DNA of 64,000 nucleotides from JAFMJV01 sp963800275. GTDB taxonomy: Bacteria > Chloroflexota > Limnocylindria > Limnocylindrales > CSP1-4. The stretch covers positions 124,001 through 188,000 of the forward strand of contig CAWDAI010000006.1 of NCBI GenBank assembly GCA_963800275.1. The letters run 5' to 3'. The stretch's first letter is position 1. Each line of letters starts with the position of its first letter. Both the position numbers and the translations under genes were made by a program. Positions 8,683-17,212 of the stretch are shown here, in pieces. The notes below the pieces were generated by a model. That model saw only the letters and a program-made list of their open reading frames with translations. It ran no database searches and was not told the DNA's origin.

Positions 8683-10031
8683 GTCGAGTAGGCCGAGTTC
8701 TCGACCACGTAGGCCTCCGTCAGGTCACAGCCGAAGGCCTCGCCGAGCCCTTCGCCGAGACCGAGGTCCACGCGGATGACGATCTCTTCTCGCCGCATGC
8801 GCCCGGACAGGTCCGGCTTGTCGAACTCGAGGGGCACTCCCGCGAACACGGGTACACCCTCGATGTCGATGCGCAGCCGGTCGGGCTCCAGCTCCACGAT
8901 CCGGCCGGCCCGCGCCTGCGCCTCGGCCGGCTCCAGGCCCGCCGCCTCGAGCGTGCTGGCGGGGGCCAGCCGGGCGTTGCCCACGGCCATGGCGATGCGT
9001 CCCCAGTTGGGGTCCGCGCCGTGGACGGCAGCCTTGAGCAGGTCACTCGAGACGACCGCGCGTGCGGCGGCCCGAGCGGCGGCGTCATCGGTGGCGCCGC
9101 TGACCACGCAGGTGATGAGGGTGGCCGCACCCTCGCCGTCGGCTGCCTGCTGGCGGGCCAGCGAACGAGACACGGCCTCGAGGGCTCGGCTGAACGTCGT
9201 CAGCGCCTCGGCGTCGGCCCCGAGCGGCGCCGCCCCGGCAGCACCAGAGGCGACCAGCAGCACCGAGTCGTTGGTCGACTGGTCGCCGTCCACGCTCGTC
9301 TGGTTCCAGGTCCGAGCCACGATGGGCCGCAGGATCCGGCTCAGCAGCGCCGGCTCCACCGCCGCGTCGGTGAGCACGAAGCAGAGCATGGTGGCCATGT
9401 CCGGGTGGATCATGCCCACGCCCTTGGCGACGCCGCTGACGGTCACCGGCGTGGGCTCTCCGATCGCGTCGGGCAGCTCCAGGCGGACGGCCGCCATCTT
9501 GGCGCGCGAGTCGGTCGTACGCATGGCCTCGGCCACGTCGGCGAAGGCTTCATCGTCGCTGCGGAACGAGCCACCCAGGGCGCTGAGCGCGCGGGCCACG
9601 CGTGCCACCGGCAGGCGCGTGCCGATGAGCCCGGTGGACATGGCCAGCGTGCGCTCGAGCCTGGTTCCCGCATGCGCCGCCAGCGTCGCGGCCAGGCTGC
9701 GCTGGTCGGCCAGTCCGGCATCACCGGTGGCCGCGTTGGCGCAGCCGGAGGTGCACATCATGGCGTCCACCCAGCCGTAGCGGCCGTGCCCCTCGGGCGC
9801 GGTGGCCGCCAGGTGCTCACGGTCCATGCGCACCGGCGCTGCCGGCAGGCGGTTGGTGGTGAAGGTGGCGGCCACGGCGGCCGGGCCGTCGGTCGCCAGC
9901 ACGATGGCCAGGTCGGGCGCGCCGGAGGCCTTGATGCCGGCCGTGGTGCCCAAGGCCTCGAAGCCGCGCGGCAGGCGTGCCGCGTACTCGACGGCCGGCA
10001 GGTCGGCCGACAGTGGTGGCAGCGGCTTCAC
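8679..10031 (-). CDS. argJ: Glutamate N-acetyltransferase / ornithine acetyltransferase
   Basis: ArgJ (450 residues) moves the acetyl group from N-acetylornithine to glutamate and so closes the acetyl cycle; many ArgJ proteins also use acetyl-CoA. The self-cleavage site lies in KGVGMIHPDMATMLCF, where the Ala-Thr bond is cut to expose the catalytic threonine. SGCANAATG and NDSVLLVASG are typical of alpha and beta chains. Its presence explains why no argE or argA-type gene is needed here. It overlaps argC upstream and argB downstream by GTGA. Confidence 0.94.
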   Translation of the reverse strand: MKPLPPLSADLPAVEYAARLPRGFEALGTTAGIKASGAPDLAIVLATDGPAAVAATFTTNRLPAAPVRMDREHLAATAPEGHGRYGWVDAMMCTSGCANAATGDAGLADQRSLAATLAAHAGTRLERTLAMSTGLIGTRLPVARVARALSALGGSFRSDDEAFADVAEAMRTTDSRAKMAAVRLELPDAIGEPTPVTVSGVAKGVGMIHPDMATMLCFVLTDAAVEPALLSRILRPIVARTWNQTSVDGDQSTNDSVLLVASGAAGAAPLGADAEALTTFSRALEAVSRSLARQQAADGEGAATLITCVVSGATDDAAARAAARAVVSSDLLKAAVHGADPNWGRIAMAVGNARLAPASTLEAAGLEPAEAQARAGRIVELEPDRLRIDIEGVPVFAGVPLEFDKPDLSGRMRREEIVIRVDLGLGEGLGEAFGCDLTEAYVVENSAYST

Positions 10032-11122
10032 GGGACGATGGGGAGCTGCTCGAGACCGGTCGGCTCGGGCAGGCCGAAGACGACGTTGAAGGCCTGGATG
10101 GCTTGTCCCGCGGCGCCCTTCACGAGGTTGTCCTCGACCGAGATCGTGGTCACCCGCCCGGTGCGCTCGTCGAAGCGGGCGAAGACGCGGGCGAAGTTGC
10201 TGCCGCGCACGTGGCCCGTGGCGGGCGCCTCGTCGACGACCTCCACGAAGTACTCGTCGCCATAGGCTTCGTCGTACAGCCCGCGCAGCTCGGCGTTCGT
10301 GAGGGGGTGTGTCGGGCGCACGTGGCCGGTGGCCAGGATGCCCCGGTTCATGGGCACCAGGTGCGGCTGGAAGCCCACGCTGTCCGCGCCCGGGTTGGCT
10401 GCGGGCGTGGCCCCGGCATCGCGGATCTCCTGCACCAGCTCGGCGGTATGGCGGTGCCCGCTCAGGCCATAGGCCTTGAGCGAGTCGTTGACCTCGCTGA
10501 ACATGAGATCCGCCTTGACCGAGCGGCCGGCCCCGGAGACGCCGCTCTTGGCGTCCACGACGACGTCCGCGATCAGGCCCGCCCGCGCCAGCGGATAGAG
10601 GCCCAGCATCGAGGCCGTGGGGTAGCAGCCAGGCGAGGCCACCAGCCGTGTGTCGGCACCCTCGAGCGCCTGCAGCTCGAGGCGGTGCTGCTCGGGCAGG
10701 CCGTACACCGCGGCTTCGAGCAGCTCGGGGAAGGGGTGGCGGTAGTCGTACCAGCGCTCGTACTCGGCGGGGTCCTTGAGGCGGTAGTCGGAGCCCAGGT
10801 CGATCACGGCGATGCCCTGCTCGAGGAAGTCGGGCACGAGGGTCGCGGAGGCGCCGTGCGGGAGGGCCATGAAGACCGCGTCCACCGGCGGCAGCGTGGT
10901 CTCGATGAAGTGGCCGGTCCGCCCCAGCTGCGGCTGGCTCGCGCTCAGCGGCTGGTGATCGCGATCGCGGCCCTGGAGACCGGCGATGGTCACGCGCGGA
11001 TGGCGCTCGAGCAGGCGCACGAGCTCACCGCCGGCGATGCCGGCGGCGCCGATGATGCCGACACGGATGGTGGCCTTGCCACCGAGCGCAGGGCTGGCTG
11101 AGGTCAGGGTGCTCTGGGTCAT
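10028..11122 (-). CDS. argC: N-acetyl-gamma-glutamyl-phosphate reductase
   Basis: ArgC (364 residues) reduces N-acetylglutamyl phosphate with NADPH. The Rossmann start IGAAGIAGGELVRLL, the active-site segment ASPGCYPTAS with its cysteine, and the GHRHTAEL histidine region are intact. The frame runs upstream another 95 codons without homology; the ATG at 11122 is chosen because a GGAGG lies five bases before it. It is first of the argCJB operon and divergent from the gene at 11187. Only 64 bases separate them, and I see no clear ARG box there. Confidence 0.94.
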   Translation of the reverse strand: MTQSTLTSASPALGGKATIRVGIIGAAGIAGGELVRLLERHPRVTIAGLQGRDRDHQPLSASQPQLGRTGHFIETTLPPVDAVFMALPHGASATLVPDFLEQGIAVIDLGSDYRLKDPAEYERWYDYRHPFPELLEAAVYGLPEQHRLELQALEGADTRLVASPGCYPTASMLGLYPLARAGLIADVVVDAKSGVSGAGRSVKADLMFSEVNDSLKAYGLSGHRHTAELVQEIRDAGATPAANPGADSVGFQPHLVPMNRGILATGHVRPTHPLTNAELRGLYDEAYGDEYFVEVVDEAPATGHVRGSNFARVFARFDERTGRVTTISVEDNLVKGAAGQAIQAFNVVFGLPEPTGLEQLPIVP

Positions 11123-11186
11123 GGTCCTCCGACGATACATGCCCCGGCACCGGCGAGTCGAGGCTATGCCATAGTGATGCGCGCCC

Positions 11187-11915
11187 ATGAGTACGCACGA
11201 CGACGCCCACGAAGAAGATAGACCCGATCCGTCCATCCCGAGCGGCGCCAACGTGCTCACCGCGATCGAGGTGCGCGCGACCGATGCGGCCGATCTGACG
11301 GAGCTGCTGCTGGCGCTCCGCGCAGCTGGCGCCGACGTGGTCACCATCAATTCCTTCCCGGCCACCAAGAAGGGCGAGGACGACGAGATCACGCGTGTCT
11401 TCGACATCGAGCTGCGCGACCTCGGCCCGGTGGAGGCACTGGCGGCGGCGGAGACCGTGTCCGGCGTCTACTCGGCCGGCGCCCGCCCCACCCTGGGCCA
11501 GGTCTTCGGCAAGCGCGTCATCGTCATCGGCGGCGGGGCCCAGGTGGCCCAGGTCGCCCTCGGTGCCGTCTCCGAGAGCGACCGCCACAACCTGCGCGGT
11601 GAGCGCATCTCGGTGGACACCATGGCCCTCGTGGGCGAGGCCGAGATCGCGGCGGCCGTGCGCGCGGTCGCCGACCTGCCACGTGCCCACATCCTGGTCC
11701 TGGCCGGGTCGCTCATGGGCGGCGAGATCACGCGCGCGGTGCGTGAGCTGCGCCAGCTGGGCATGCCGGTCGTGGCCCTCTCCATGGCCGGCAGCGTCTC
11801 GGCCGAGGCCGACCTGGTGGTGAGCGATCCGGTGCAGGCCGGCACGATGGCGGTGATGGCCATCGCCGACACCGCTCGCTTCGACCTGGCCAAGCTGCGG
11901 GGCCGCCGCTACTGA
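11187..11915 (+). CDS. Conserved protein of unknown function with ACT-like N-terminus (possibly DUF5612)
   Basis: This 242-residue protein has two parts. Residues about 22-105 have the beta-alpha-beta pattern of ACT amino-acid-binding domains (LTAIEVRATDAADLTELLL onward). Residues about 108-240 form a Rossmann-like region with KRVIVIGGGAQVAQVALG, followed by SDRHNLRGERISVDT and ILVLAGSLMGGEI. I recall this second part from archaeal and Chloroflexota proteins filed as DUF5612, but cannot confirm it here. It lies between argC (divergent) and the argD-like gene (downstream, same strand), so a role in sensing or controlling arginine or ornithine synthesis is possible but unproven. Confidence 0.7.
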   Translation: MSTHDDAHEEDRPDPSIPSGANVLTAIEVRATDAADLTELLLALRAAGADVVTINSFPATKKGEDDEITRVFDIELRDLGPVEALAAAETVSGVYSAGARPTLGQVFGKRVIVIGGGAQVAQVALGAVSESDRHNLRGERISVDTMALVGEAEIAAAVRAVADLPRAHILVLAGSLMGGEITRAVRELRQLGMPVVALSMAGSVSAEADLVVSDPVQAGTMAVMAIADTARFDLAKLRGRRY

Positions 11916-11942
11916 CGAGCGACGTGGGCTGCCCGCGCCTCG

Positions 11943-11948
11943 TATGCT
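11943..11948 (+). promoter_or_regulatory. -10 box TATGCT, leaderless start of the aminotransferase
   Basis: TATGCT is followed by seven bases and then the ATG at 11956. This is the same geometry as other TANNNT boxes in the window. It favours 11956 over the in-frame ATG at 11944, which lies inside the box. Confidence 0.55.
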
Positions 11949-11955
11949 GGAGGGC

Positions 11956-13242
11956 ATGACCGACAACGCTCCTTCCATCCAGGAACGCTCGACCGCTACC
12001 CTCTCGCCCATCCTCGGCCGCTATTACGAGAAGGCCTGGGTGCGGGGCGAAGGCCACCGACTCTTCGATAGCGACGGACGCGCCTATCTCGACTTCGCCA
12101 ACGGCATCGCGGTGACCTCGCTGGGTCACGCCCACCCCCGGGTCAACGCCGCCATCCACAAGCAGGTGGACGAGCTCATCCACGTGTGCAACGGGTTGGG
12201 ACATCTCGTGCCCGTCACGCGACTGGCCGAGATGCTCGTGGCCGAGCTGCCCGATCCGCTCGACACGGTCTACTTCGGCAACTCCGGCTCGGAGGTCGTC
12301 GACGGCGCCGTCAAGCTGGCGCGCCGTGCGACCGGGCGGACCCACATCATCGGCTTCAGCGGCGCCTTCCATGGCCGCACCTACGCGGCCACCAGCCTGA
12401 CCAGCTCCAGCCTCAACTACCGCTCCGGCTACGACCCCCTGCTGCCGGACGTGCACATCGCGCCCTTCCCCCGCGCCTACCGCGACTTCGGCGGCGACGA
12501 GGAGGCTGCCTCCGCGGCCAGCCTGGACTACCTCGAGCGGCTCTTCGCCGAGCAGCTCCAGCCCTCGCGCACGGCGGCCTTCATCATCGAGCCGGTCCAG
12601 GGCGAAGGTGGCTACCTGCCCGCACCGGCCAGCTTCCTCCGCGGCCTGCGCGAGCTGGCCACGCGCCATGGCATCCTGCTCATCGCCGACGAGGTCCAGT
12701 CCGGCTACGGTCGCAGCGGTCGCATGTGGGCCTTCGAGCACGCCGACATCGTGCCCGACGTGGTGCTCGTGGCCAAGGCCATCGCCAACGGCATGCCCCT
12801 GGCTGCGCTGGTGGCCCCGCGCGAGCTGCATGAGCGCTGGGGTCGCGGCGCCCACGGCTCGACCTACGGCGGCAACCCGGTCTCGTGTGCGGCGGGCATC
12901 GCCGTGCTCGAGGTCATGCACGAGCAGGGCCTGGTGGCCAACGCCGCCGAGCGCGGCGCCGAGCTGACGGCCGGCCTCAAGGCCTTGCAGCTGGAGGACC
13001 CTCGCATCGGCGACGTGCGCGGCCCCGGCCTGATGATCGGCGTGGAGATGGTCAAGGACCCGGACAAGCCCGACATCGCCCTGGGCAGCGCGCTCAGCGA
13101 GGCCTGCCTGGAACGCGGCCTGCTGGTGCTCACCTGCGGCGCCGGCAACGTGGTCCGCTGGATCCCGCCGCTGGACGTGCAGCGCAGCGAGCTGGAGGAG
13201 GCCCTGGGCATCTTCCAGCAGTCGCTGCTGGCGACGCGCTAG
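11956..13242 (+). CDS. argD: Class III aminotransferase, probably acetylornithine aminotransferase
   Basis: This 428-residue PLP enzyme has the class III landmarks FGNSGSEVVDGAVKLAR, GAFHGRTYA, IIEPVQGEGGY, LIADEVQSGYGRSG and the PLP lysine in VLVAKAIANGMPL. ArgD, which makes N-acetylornithine, is the missing step beside argCJB and argGH, and no other candidate is in the window. The protein is slightly longer than usual ArgD, so a 4-aminobutyrate or ornithine aminotransferase is the alternative. It has its own promoter 28 bases after the ACT-like gene and converges on the FAH gene. Confidence 0.75.
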   Translation: MTDNAPSIQERSTATLSPILGRYYEKAWVRGEGHRLFDSDGRAYLDFANGIAVTSLGHAHPRVNAAIHKQVDELIHVCNGLGHLVPVTRLAEMLVAELPDPLDTVYFGNSGSEVVDGAVKLARRATGRTHIIGFSGAFHGRTYAATSLTSSSLNYRSGYDPLLPDVHIAPFPRAYRDFGGDEEAASAASLDYLERLFAEQLQPSRTAAFIIEPVQGEGGYLPAPASFLRGLRELATRHGILLIADEVQSGYGRSGRMWAFEHADIVPDVVLVAKAIANGMPLAALVAPRELHERWGRGAHGSTYGGNPVSCAAGIAVLEVMHEQGLVANAAERGAELTAGLKALQLEDPRIGDVRGPGLMIGVEMVKDPDKPDIALGSALSEACLERGLLVLTCGAGNVVRWIPPLDVQRSELEEALGIFQQSLLATR

Positions 13243-13264
13243 GGGCGCCCGCGCGGCCAGCGTC

Positions 13265-14146
13265 TCAGGCGCGTACCTCGCGGCAGGTATTGGTCAGGCG
13301 ACCGATGCCCTCGACCTCCACGGTCATGACGTCGCCATCACCCATGAGCACCCTGGGCCCGCGAAAGTAGCCCACGCCCGACGGCGTGCCCGTGGTGATG
13401 ACGTCTCCCGGCTCGAGCGTGAAGGCAGCCGAGCAGAAGGAGATCAGGTAGGGCACGTCGAAGATGAGGGCGGAGGTGTCCGAGTCCTGCATCAGCTCGC
13501 CGTTGCGCCAGCTGCGGACGGCCAGGTGGCCGGCATCGCCGAGCTCGTCCGCCGTCACCAGCACCGGGCCCATGGGACAGAAGGTGTCGAGCGACTTGCC
13601 GCGCACGAACTGGCCGTCGCCGTACTGCAGGTCGCGGGCGGTGACGTCGTTCAGGCAGGTGTAGCCGAGCACATGGTCGAGTGCCTCGGCCGCGGACACC
13701 CGCCGGGCCGTGCGACCGATGACGACAGCCAGCTCGGCCTCGAGGTCCACGGCTGCGGTCAGGCCCGGGTCCCACACCACGTCGGCGCCGTTGCCCACGA
13801 CCGAGGTCGGGAACTTGGCGAAGAGGACCGGTGTCGCGGGTGCCTGGAGCTTGCCGCCCTGCTCTGCCACGTGGTCGCGATAGTTGAGCCCGACCGCGAT
13901 GATCTTGCCGGGCCGTGGAACGGGCGCGATGACCGACTCCGGGTCCACCTCGCCAGGGCGTCCTGCCGCGGAGGCCGAGCGGGCCGCCGAGCGCAGGGCC
14001 GCGAGCGCGGTCTCGCCACCCGCCACCAGCTCGGCCATCGAACCGGGCAGCCCAGCCCCCAGTGAGCGGCTGGACCAGATGCGGCCGGCGGCGGCCTCGA
14101 TACCGAGCCGGTCGCCGGCTCCATCGCTGAATGAGACGAGTCGCAT
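13265..14146 (-). CDS. Fumarylacetoacetate hydrolase family protein
   Basis: This 293-residue protein has the FAH fold. An N-terminal domain of about 75 residues precedes the catalytic domain opening with KIIAVGLNYRDHVAE. Metal ligands sit in VDLEAELAVVIG and NDVTARDLQ, and RGKSLDTFCPMGP and TTGTPSGVGYF are the usual active-site loops. Members hydrolyse or decarboxylate beta-diketo or oxaloacetate-like acids, and sequence alone does not give the substrate. The ATG at 14146 has a GGGAGC site close upstream. It is followed by a DMT permease gene on the same strand, 22 bases away in the upstream direction, and the two may be co-transcribed. Confidence 0.85.
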   Translation of the reverse strand: MRLVSFSDGAGDRLGIEAAAGRIWSSRSLGAGLPGSMAELVAGGETALAALRSAARSASAAGRPGEVDPESVIAPVPRPGKIIAVGLNYRDHVAEQGGKLQAPATPVLFAKFPTSVVGNGADVVWDPGLTAAVDLEAELAVVIGRTARRVSAAEALDHVLGYTCLNDVTARDLQYGDGQFVRGKSLDTFCPMGPVLVTADELGDAGHLAVRSWRNGELMQDSDTSALIFDVPYLISFCSAAFTLEPGDVITTGTPSGVGYFRGPRVLMGDGDVMTVEVEGIGRLTNTCREVRA

Positions 14147-14168
14147 GCTGGCTCCCCTGTGTCCGTGC

Positions 14169-15200
14169 TCAGGCGTCCTCGGTGGCCGTGGCAGCCACTC
14201 TACCGGGTCGGCTGGTCTCAGCGAGGATCACCGCGGCGATGACGAGGGCGCCACCGGCGACCTGCATCGCGCTCAACCGCTCCCCGAAGAGGAGCATCGC
14301 GAGGGCCACGGTGTAGACCGGTTCGACCGTGCTCACGAGGGACGCCCGCGCGCCGCCGATCCGGGCCACGCCCGCATAGAACGCCTGGATGGCGACGGCC
14401 GTGGCCACGAGGCCCAGGCCCAGCAGCGGCAGCCACACGCCCGGGGGCACCGCCGCGGGTGAGACGGAGCCTCCGCTCGCGAGCAGGAGCAGCGCGTAGA
14501 TCGTGGCCGTCGCGGTCGTCATCAGCGCCGCGGCGGGCGAGGGGTCAGGGCCCTCGAACGCGGTCTCGGCATCGCCGGGCGGCAGGTTCATGGCCGGTGC
14601 TTGCCAGCCGCGGTCTGACGGCCGCTCGCCGGCCAGGCGTGCCTGCAGGATGATCCAGGTGGCGTAGATGACCGGGTTGGCCAAGGCCAGGGCCAGGCCC
14701 CACAGCGGTGGCTGCTCGCCGCCGGGGATACCGCCCACGGTCAGCACCACGCCGGCGCTGGCGATGCCCAGCGCCAGCCAGGCCCGCCGACCCTCCAGCC
14801 GGCGCAGGAAGCGCGTGGCCATGACGGCCACGATGGCCGGATAGAGGTAGGCCATGATCGAGGCCAGGGTGATGGGCACGACCTGCAGCGAGGCGATGAA
14901 GGCGTAGCTGTTGCCGACGTAGAGAATGCCCAGGAGCAGCAGCAGCAGGACCCGGCGCGGGGGCAGGGAGCGGAGCGCCAGACGCCGCCGGGCCGAGATG
15001 AGCAGGAAGGCCCAGCCGAAGAGCGCTGCCGTGGCAAAGCGCCAGAAGAGCACGGCCAGGGGCCCCATGCCCGCCCCAAAGAGCGGCTGCACGAAGAGGG
15101 CGCCCGATCCGAAGCCAGCCGCCGAGACCAGCACCAGCAGCAGCCCCAGGCGCCCATCCCTGCGCGCGGCAGGGCGGCGCGAGGGCGGGTCCGGGCTCAT
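14169..15200 (-). CDS. EamA/DMT-family permease
   Basis: The 343-residue product shows about ten hydrophobic segments in two EamA-type halves. The first begins LGLLLVLVSAAGFGSGALFV and ends near residue 155. The second ends with SLVSTVEPVYTVALAMLLF and GALVIAAVILAE. A loop of about 50 residues rich in Pro, Gly and Asp lies between the halves, longer than usual. The family exports metabolites such as amino acids, and the substrate is unknown. On the minus strand TAGCAT and six bases precede the ATG, implying a leaderless transcript that could also carry the FAH gene downstream. Confidence 0.82.
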   Translation of the reverse strand: MSPDPPSRRPAARRDGRLGLLLVLVSAAGFGSGALFVQPLFGAGMGPLAVLFWRFATAALFGWAFLLISARRRLALRSLPPRRVLLLLLLGILYVGNSYAFIASLQVVPITLASIMAYLYPAIVAVMATRFLRRLEGRRAWLALGIASAGVVLTVGGIPGGEQPPLWGLALALANPVIYATWIILQARLAGERPSDRGWQAPAMNLPPGDAETAFEGPDPSPAAALMTTATATIYALLLLASGGSVSPAAVPPGVWLPLLGLGLVATAVAIQAFYAGVARIGGARASLVSTVEPVYTVALAMLLFGERLSAMQVAGGALVIAAVILAETSRPGRVAATATEDA

Positions 15201-15206
15201 CTGGCG

Positions 15207-15212
15207 ATGCTA
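15207..15212 (-). promoter_or_regulatory. -10 box TAGCAT, leaderless start of the DMT permease
   Basis: Read on the minus strand, TAGCAT is followed by six bases and then the ATG at 15200. No ribosome-binding site fits in the gap. Confidence 0.55.
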
Positions 15213-15279
15213 ACCGGGCCGCCTGCGCGCCGATGCGGCCGCACGATCTCGCTGTCAAGGGCCGAATGGCCACCCGCGT

Positions 15280-15285
15280 TACACT
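15280..15285 (+). promoter_or_regulatory. Candidate -10 box TACACT for korAB
   Basis: TACACT, within TTACACT, lies 58 bases before the GTG of korA. It leaves room for a short leader with the AGGAG at 15328-15332. No good -35 hexamer is seen. Confidence 0.35.
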
Positions 15286-15343
15286 GACCGCACAGCGGCC
15301 AGCGGTTCGTCGGCCGGGCCGCGACACAGGAGCCCGCCCCCGC

Positions 15344-17212
15344 GTGACCACAGAGACAGATCGACATCCCCCCGTCCCCATCCAGGAGCTGGAGCGCGTC
15401 ACCATCCGCTTCGCGGGCGACTCCGGTGACGGCATGCAGCTCACGGGCAGTCAGTTCACGCGCACCGCGGCCGTCTTCGGCAACGACATCGCGACGCTGC
15501 CCGACTTCCCCGCCGAGATCCGCGCACCGGCCGGATCGCTGCCCGGTGTGTCGGGCTTCCAGATCAGCTTCTCCTCGGCCGACATCCACACGCCCGGCGA
15601 TCAGCCGGACGTGCTCGTGGCCATGAATCCGGCCGCCCTGCGCACGAACGTGGGCGACGTCCCCCCCGGCGGCGCCATCGTCGTCAACGAGGACGCCTTC
15701 ACCAAGCAGAACCTGGCCAAGGCCGGCTATGCGGAGAACCCGCTGCGCGACGGCTCGCTCAACGACTTCACCGTCTTCGAGATCCCCATCAGCAAGTTGA
15801 ACGCGCGTGCGCTCGAGGGCCTGGACATGTCTACCAAGCAGGTGGACCTGACCAAGAACTTCTTCGCCCTCGGCATCATGTTCTGGCTCTACGAGCGGTC
15901 CATGGACCCGACGATCAAGTGGATCGAGAAGAAGTTCGCGGCCCGGCCGGTCATCGCGGAGGCCAACCTGCGGGCGCTCAAGGCAGGCTACGCCTTCGGC
16001 GAGACCACCGAGATCTTCCACACGCGCAATCGCGTCAAGCCCGCGCACCTGCCGGCCGGGGTGTACCGCAACATCACCGGCAACGAGGCCACCGCGCTCG
16101 GGTTCGTGGCGGCCACCAAGTTGGCCAAGCGCGAACTCTTCTACGGCTCCTACCCGATCACACCCGCGAGCGAGATCCTCCACCAGCTCTCGACCTACAA
16201 GCACTTCGGTGTGCGGACGTTCCAGGCGGAGGATGAGATCGCGGCCATCGGCTCGTCGATCGGGGCTGCCTTCGGCGGGGCTCTCTCGCTGACTGCCTCC
16301 TCGGGGCCGGGCATCGCGCTCAAGGGTGAGGCCATGGGGCTGGCGGTCATGGTCGAGCTGCCCCTCGTGATCGTCAACGTGCAGCGTGCCGGTCCCTCCA
16401 CCGGCATGCCCACCAAGACCGAGCAATCGGACCTGCTGCAAGCCATGTACGGCCGCAATGGTGATGCGCCCTTACCGATCGTGGCCCCGGCCACGCCGGC
16501 GGAATGCTTCGAGATGGCCATCGAGGCTTGTCGATTGGCCCTCAAGTACATGACCCCGGTCGTTCTTCTCTCGGATGCTTTCCTGGCCACGGGTTCCGAG
16601 CCATGGCGGGTACCCGAGCCCTCGGACCTGCCGGACATCTCCGTGCCCAACCACACCGACACGGCCACCTTCCACCCCTACGACCGCGACCCCGACACGC
16701 TCGCGCGACCGTGGGCCATCCCCGGAGCGCCGGGCCTGGAGCACCGCATCGGGGGCCTGGAGAAGGCCGACGTCTCCGGCACCGTCTCCTATGACCCCGA
16801 CAACCACCAGCGCATGACGGACCTGCGAGCCCGCAAGATCGCCGGCATCGCCGACGACATCCCGGAGCTGGAGGTCTTCGGGCCGCCCCAGGGGGACTTG
16901 CTCATCCTCGGCTGGGGCAGCACCTACGGTGCCCTGCGCACCGCCGCCGAGCGCCTCGGGCGCGCCGGCGCATCGGTCGCACATGCCCACCTGCGCCACC
17001 TCAACCCACTGCCCCGCAACACCGGCGAGGTGTTGGGCAACTACCGCCGGGTGCTCATCCCGGAGATGAACACCGGCCAGTTGCGCCTGCTCATCCGCGG
17101 TCGCTTCCTGGTCGATGCCGTCGGGCTCAATCGAGTCCGCGGCAAGCCTTTCCCCGTGCCCGAGGTCATGAAGGCCGCGCGGCTGCTCCTCGACGAGGAC
17201 GAGAACAGATGA
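15344..17212 (+). CDS. korA: 2-oxoacid:ferredoxin oxidoreductase, fused gamma-alpha subunit (2-oxoglutarate type)
   Basis: This 622-residue subunit pairs with KorB to oxidise a 2-oxoacid, probably 2-oxoglutarate, to the acyl-CoA with ferredoxin reduction; it can work in reverse for CO2 fixation. Residues about 15-200 are the gamma domain (FAGDSGDGMQLTGSQFTR). The alpha domain follows (GNEATALGFVAATKLAKREL, YPITPASEILH, TASSGPGIALKGEAMGLA). The long gamma-alpha fusion is the form seen in KorA of Mycobacterium and related aerobes. The frame is open upstream to 15233, but the GTG at 15344 with AGGAG 11 bases before it fits the protein start. It overlaps korB by ATGA. Confidence 0.92.
   Translation: MTTETDRHPPVPIQELERVTIRFAGDSGDGMQLTGSQFTRTAAVFGNDIATLPDFPAEIRAPAGSLPGVSGFQISFSSADIHTPGDQPDVLVAMNPAALRTNVGDVPPGGAIVVNEDAFTKQNLAKAGYAENPLRDGSLNDFTVFEIPISKLNARALEGLDMSTKQVDLTKNFFALGIMFWLYERSMDPTIKWIEKKFAARPVIAEANLRALKAGYAFGETTEIFHTRNRVKPAHLPAGVYRNITGNEATALGFVAATKLAKRELFYGSYPITPASEILHQLSTYKHFGVRTFQAEDEIAAIGSSIGAAFGGALSLTASSGPGIALKGEAMGLAVMVELPLVIVNVQRAGPSTGMPTKTEQSDLLQAMYGRNGDAPLPIVAPATPAECFEMAIEACRLALKYMTPVVLLSDAFLATGSEPWRVPEPSDLPDISVPNHTDTATFHPYDRDPDTLARPWAIPGAPGLEHRIGGLEKADVSGTVSYDPDNHQRMTDLRARKIAGIADDIPELEVFGPPQGDLLILGWGSTYGALRTAAERLGRAGASVAHAHLRHLNPLPRNTGEVLGNYRRVLIPEMNTGQLRLLIRGRFLVDAVGLNRVRGKPFPVPEVMKAARLLLDEDENR

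Noticed and set aside
11123..11186. Possible ARG box in the argC divergent spacer (GCATCAC near TATGGCAT).
   Set aside because: The arms are imperfect and shorter than at argG; in 64 bases such a match can arise by chance.
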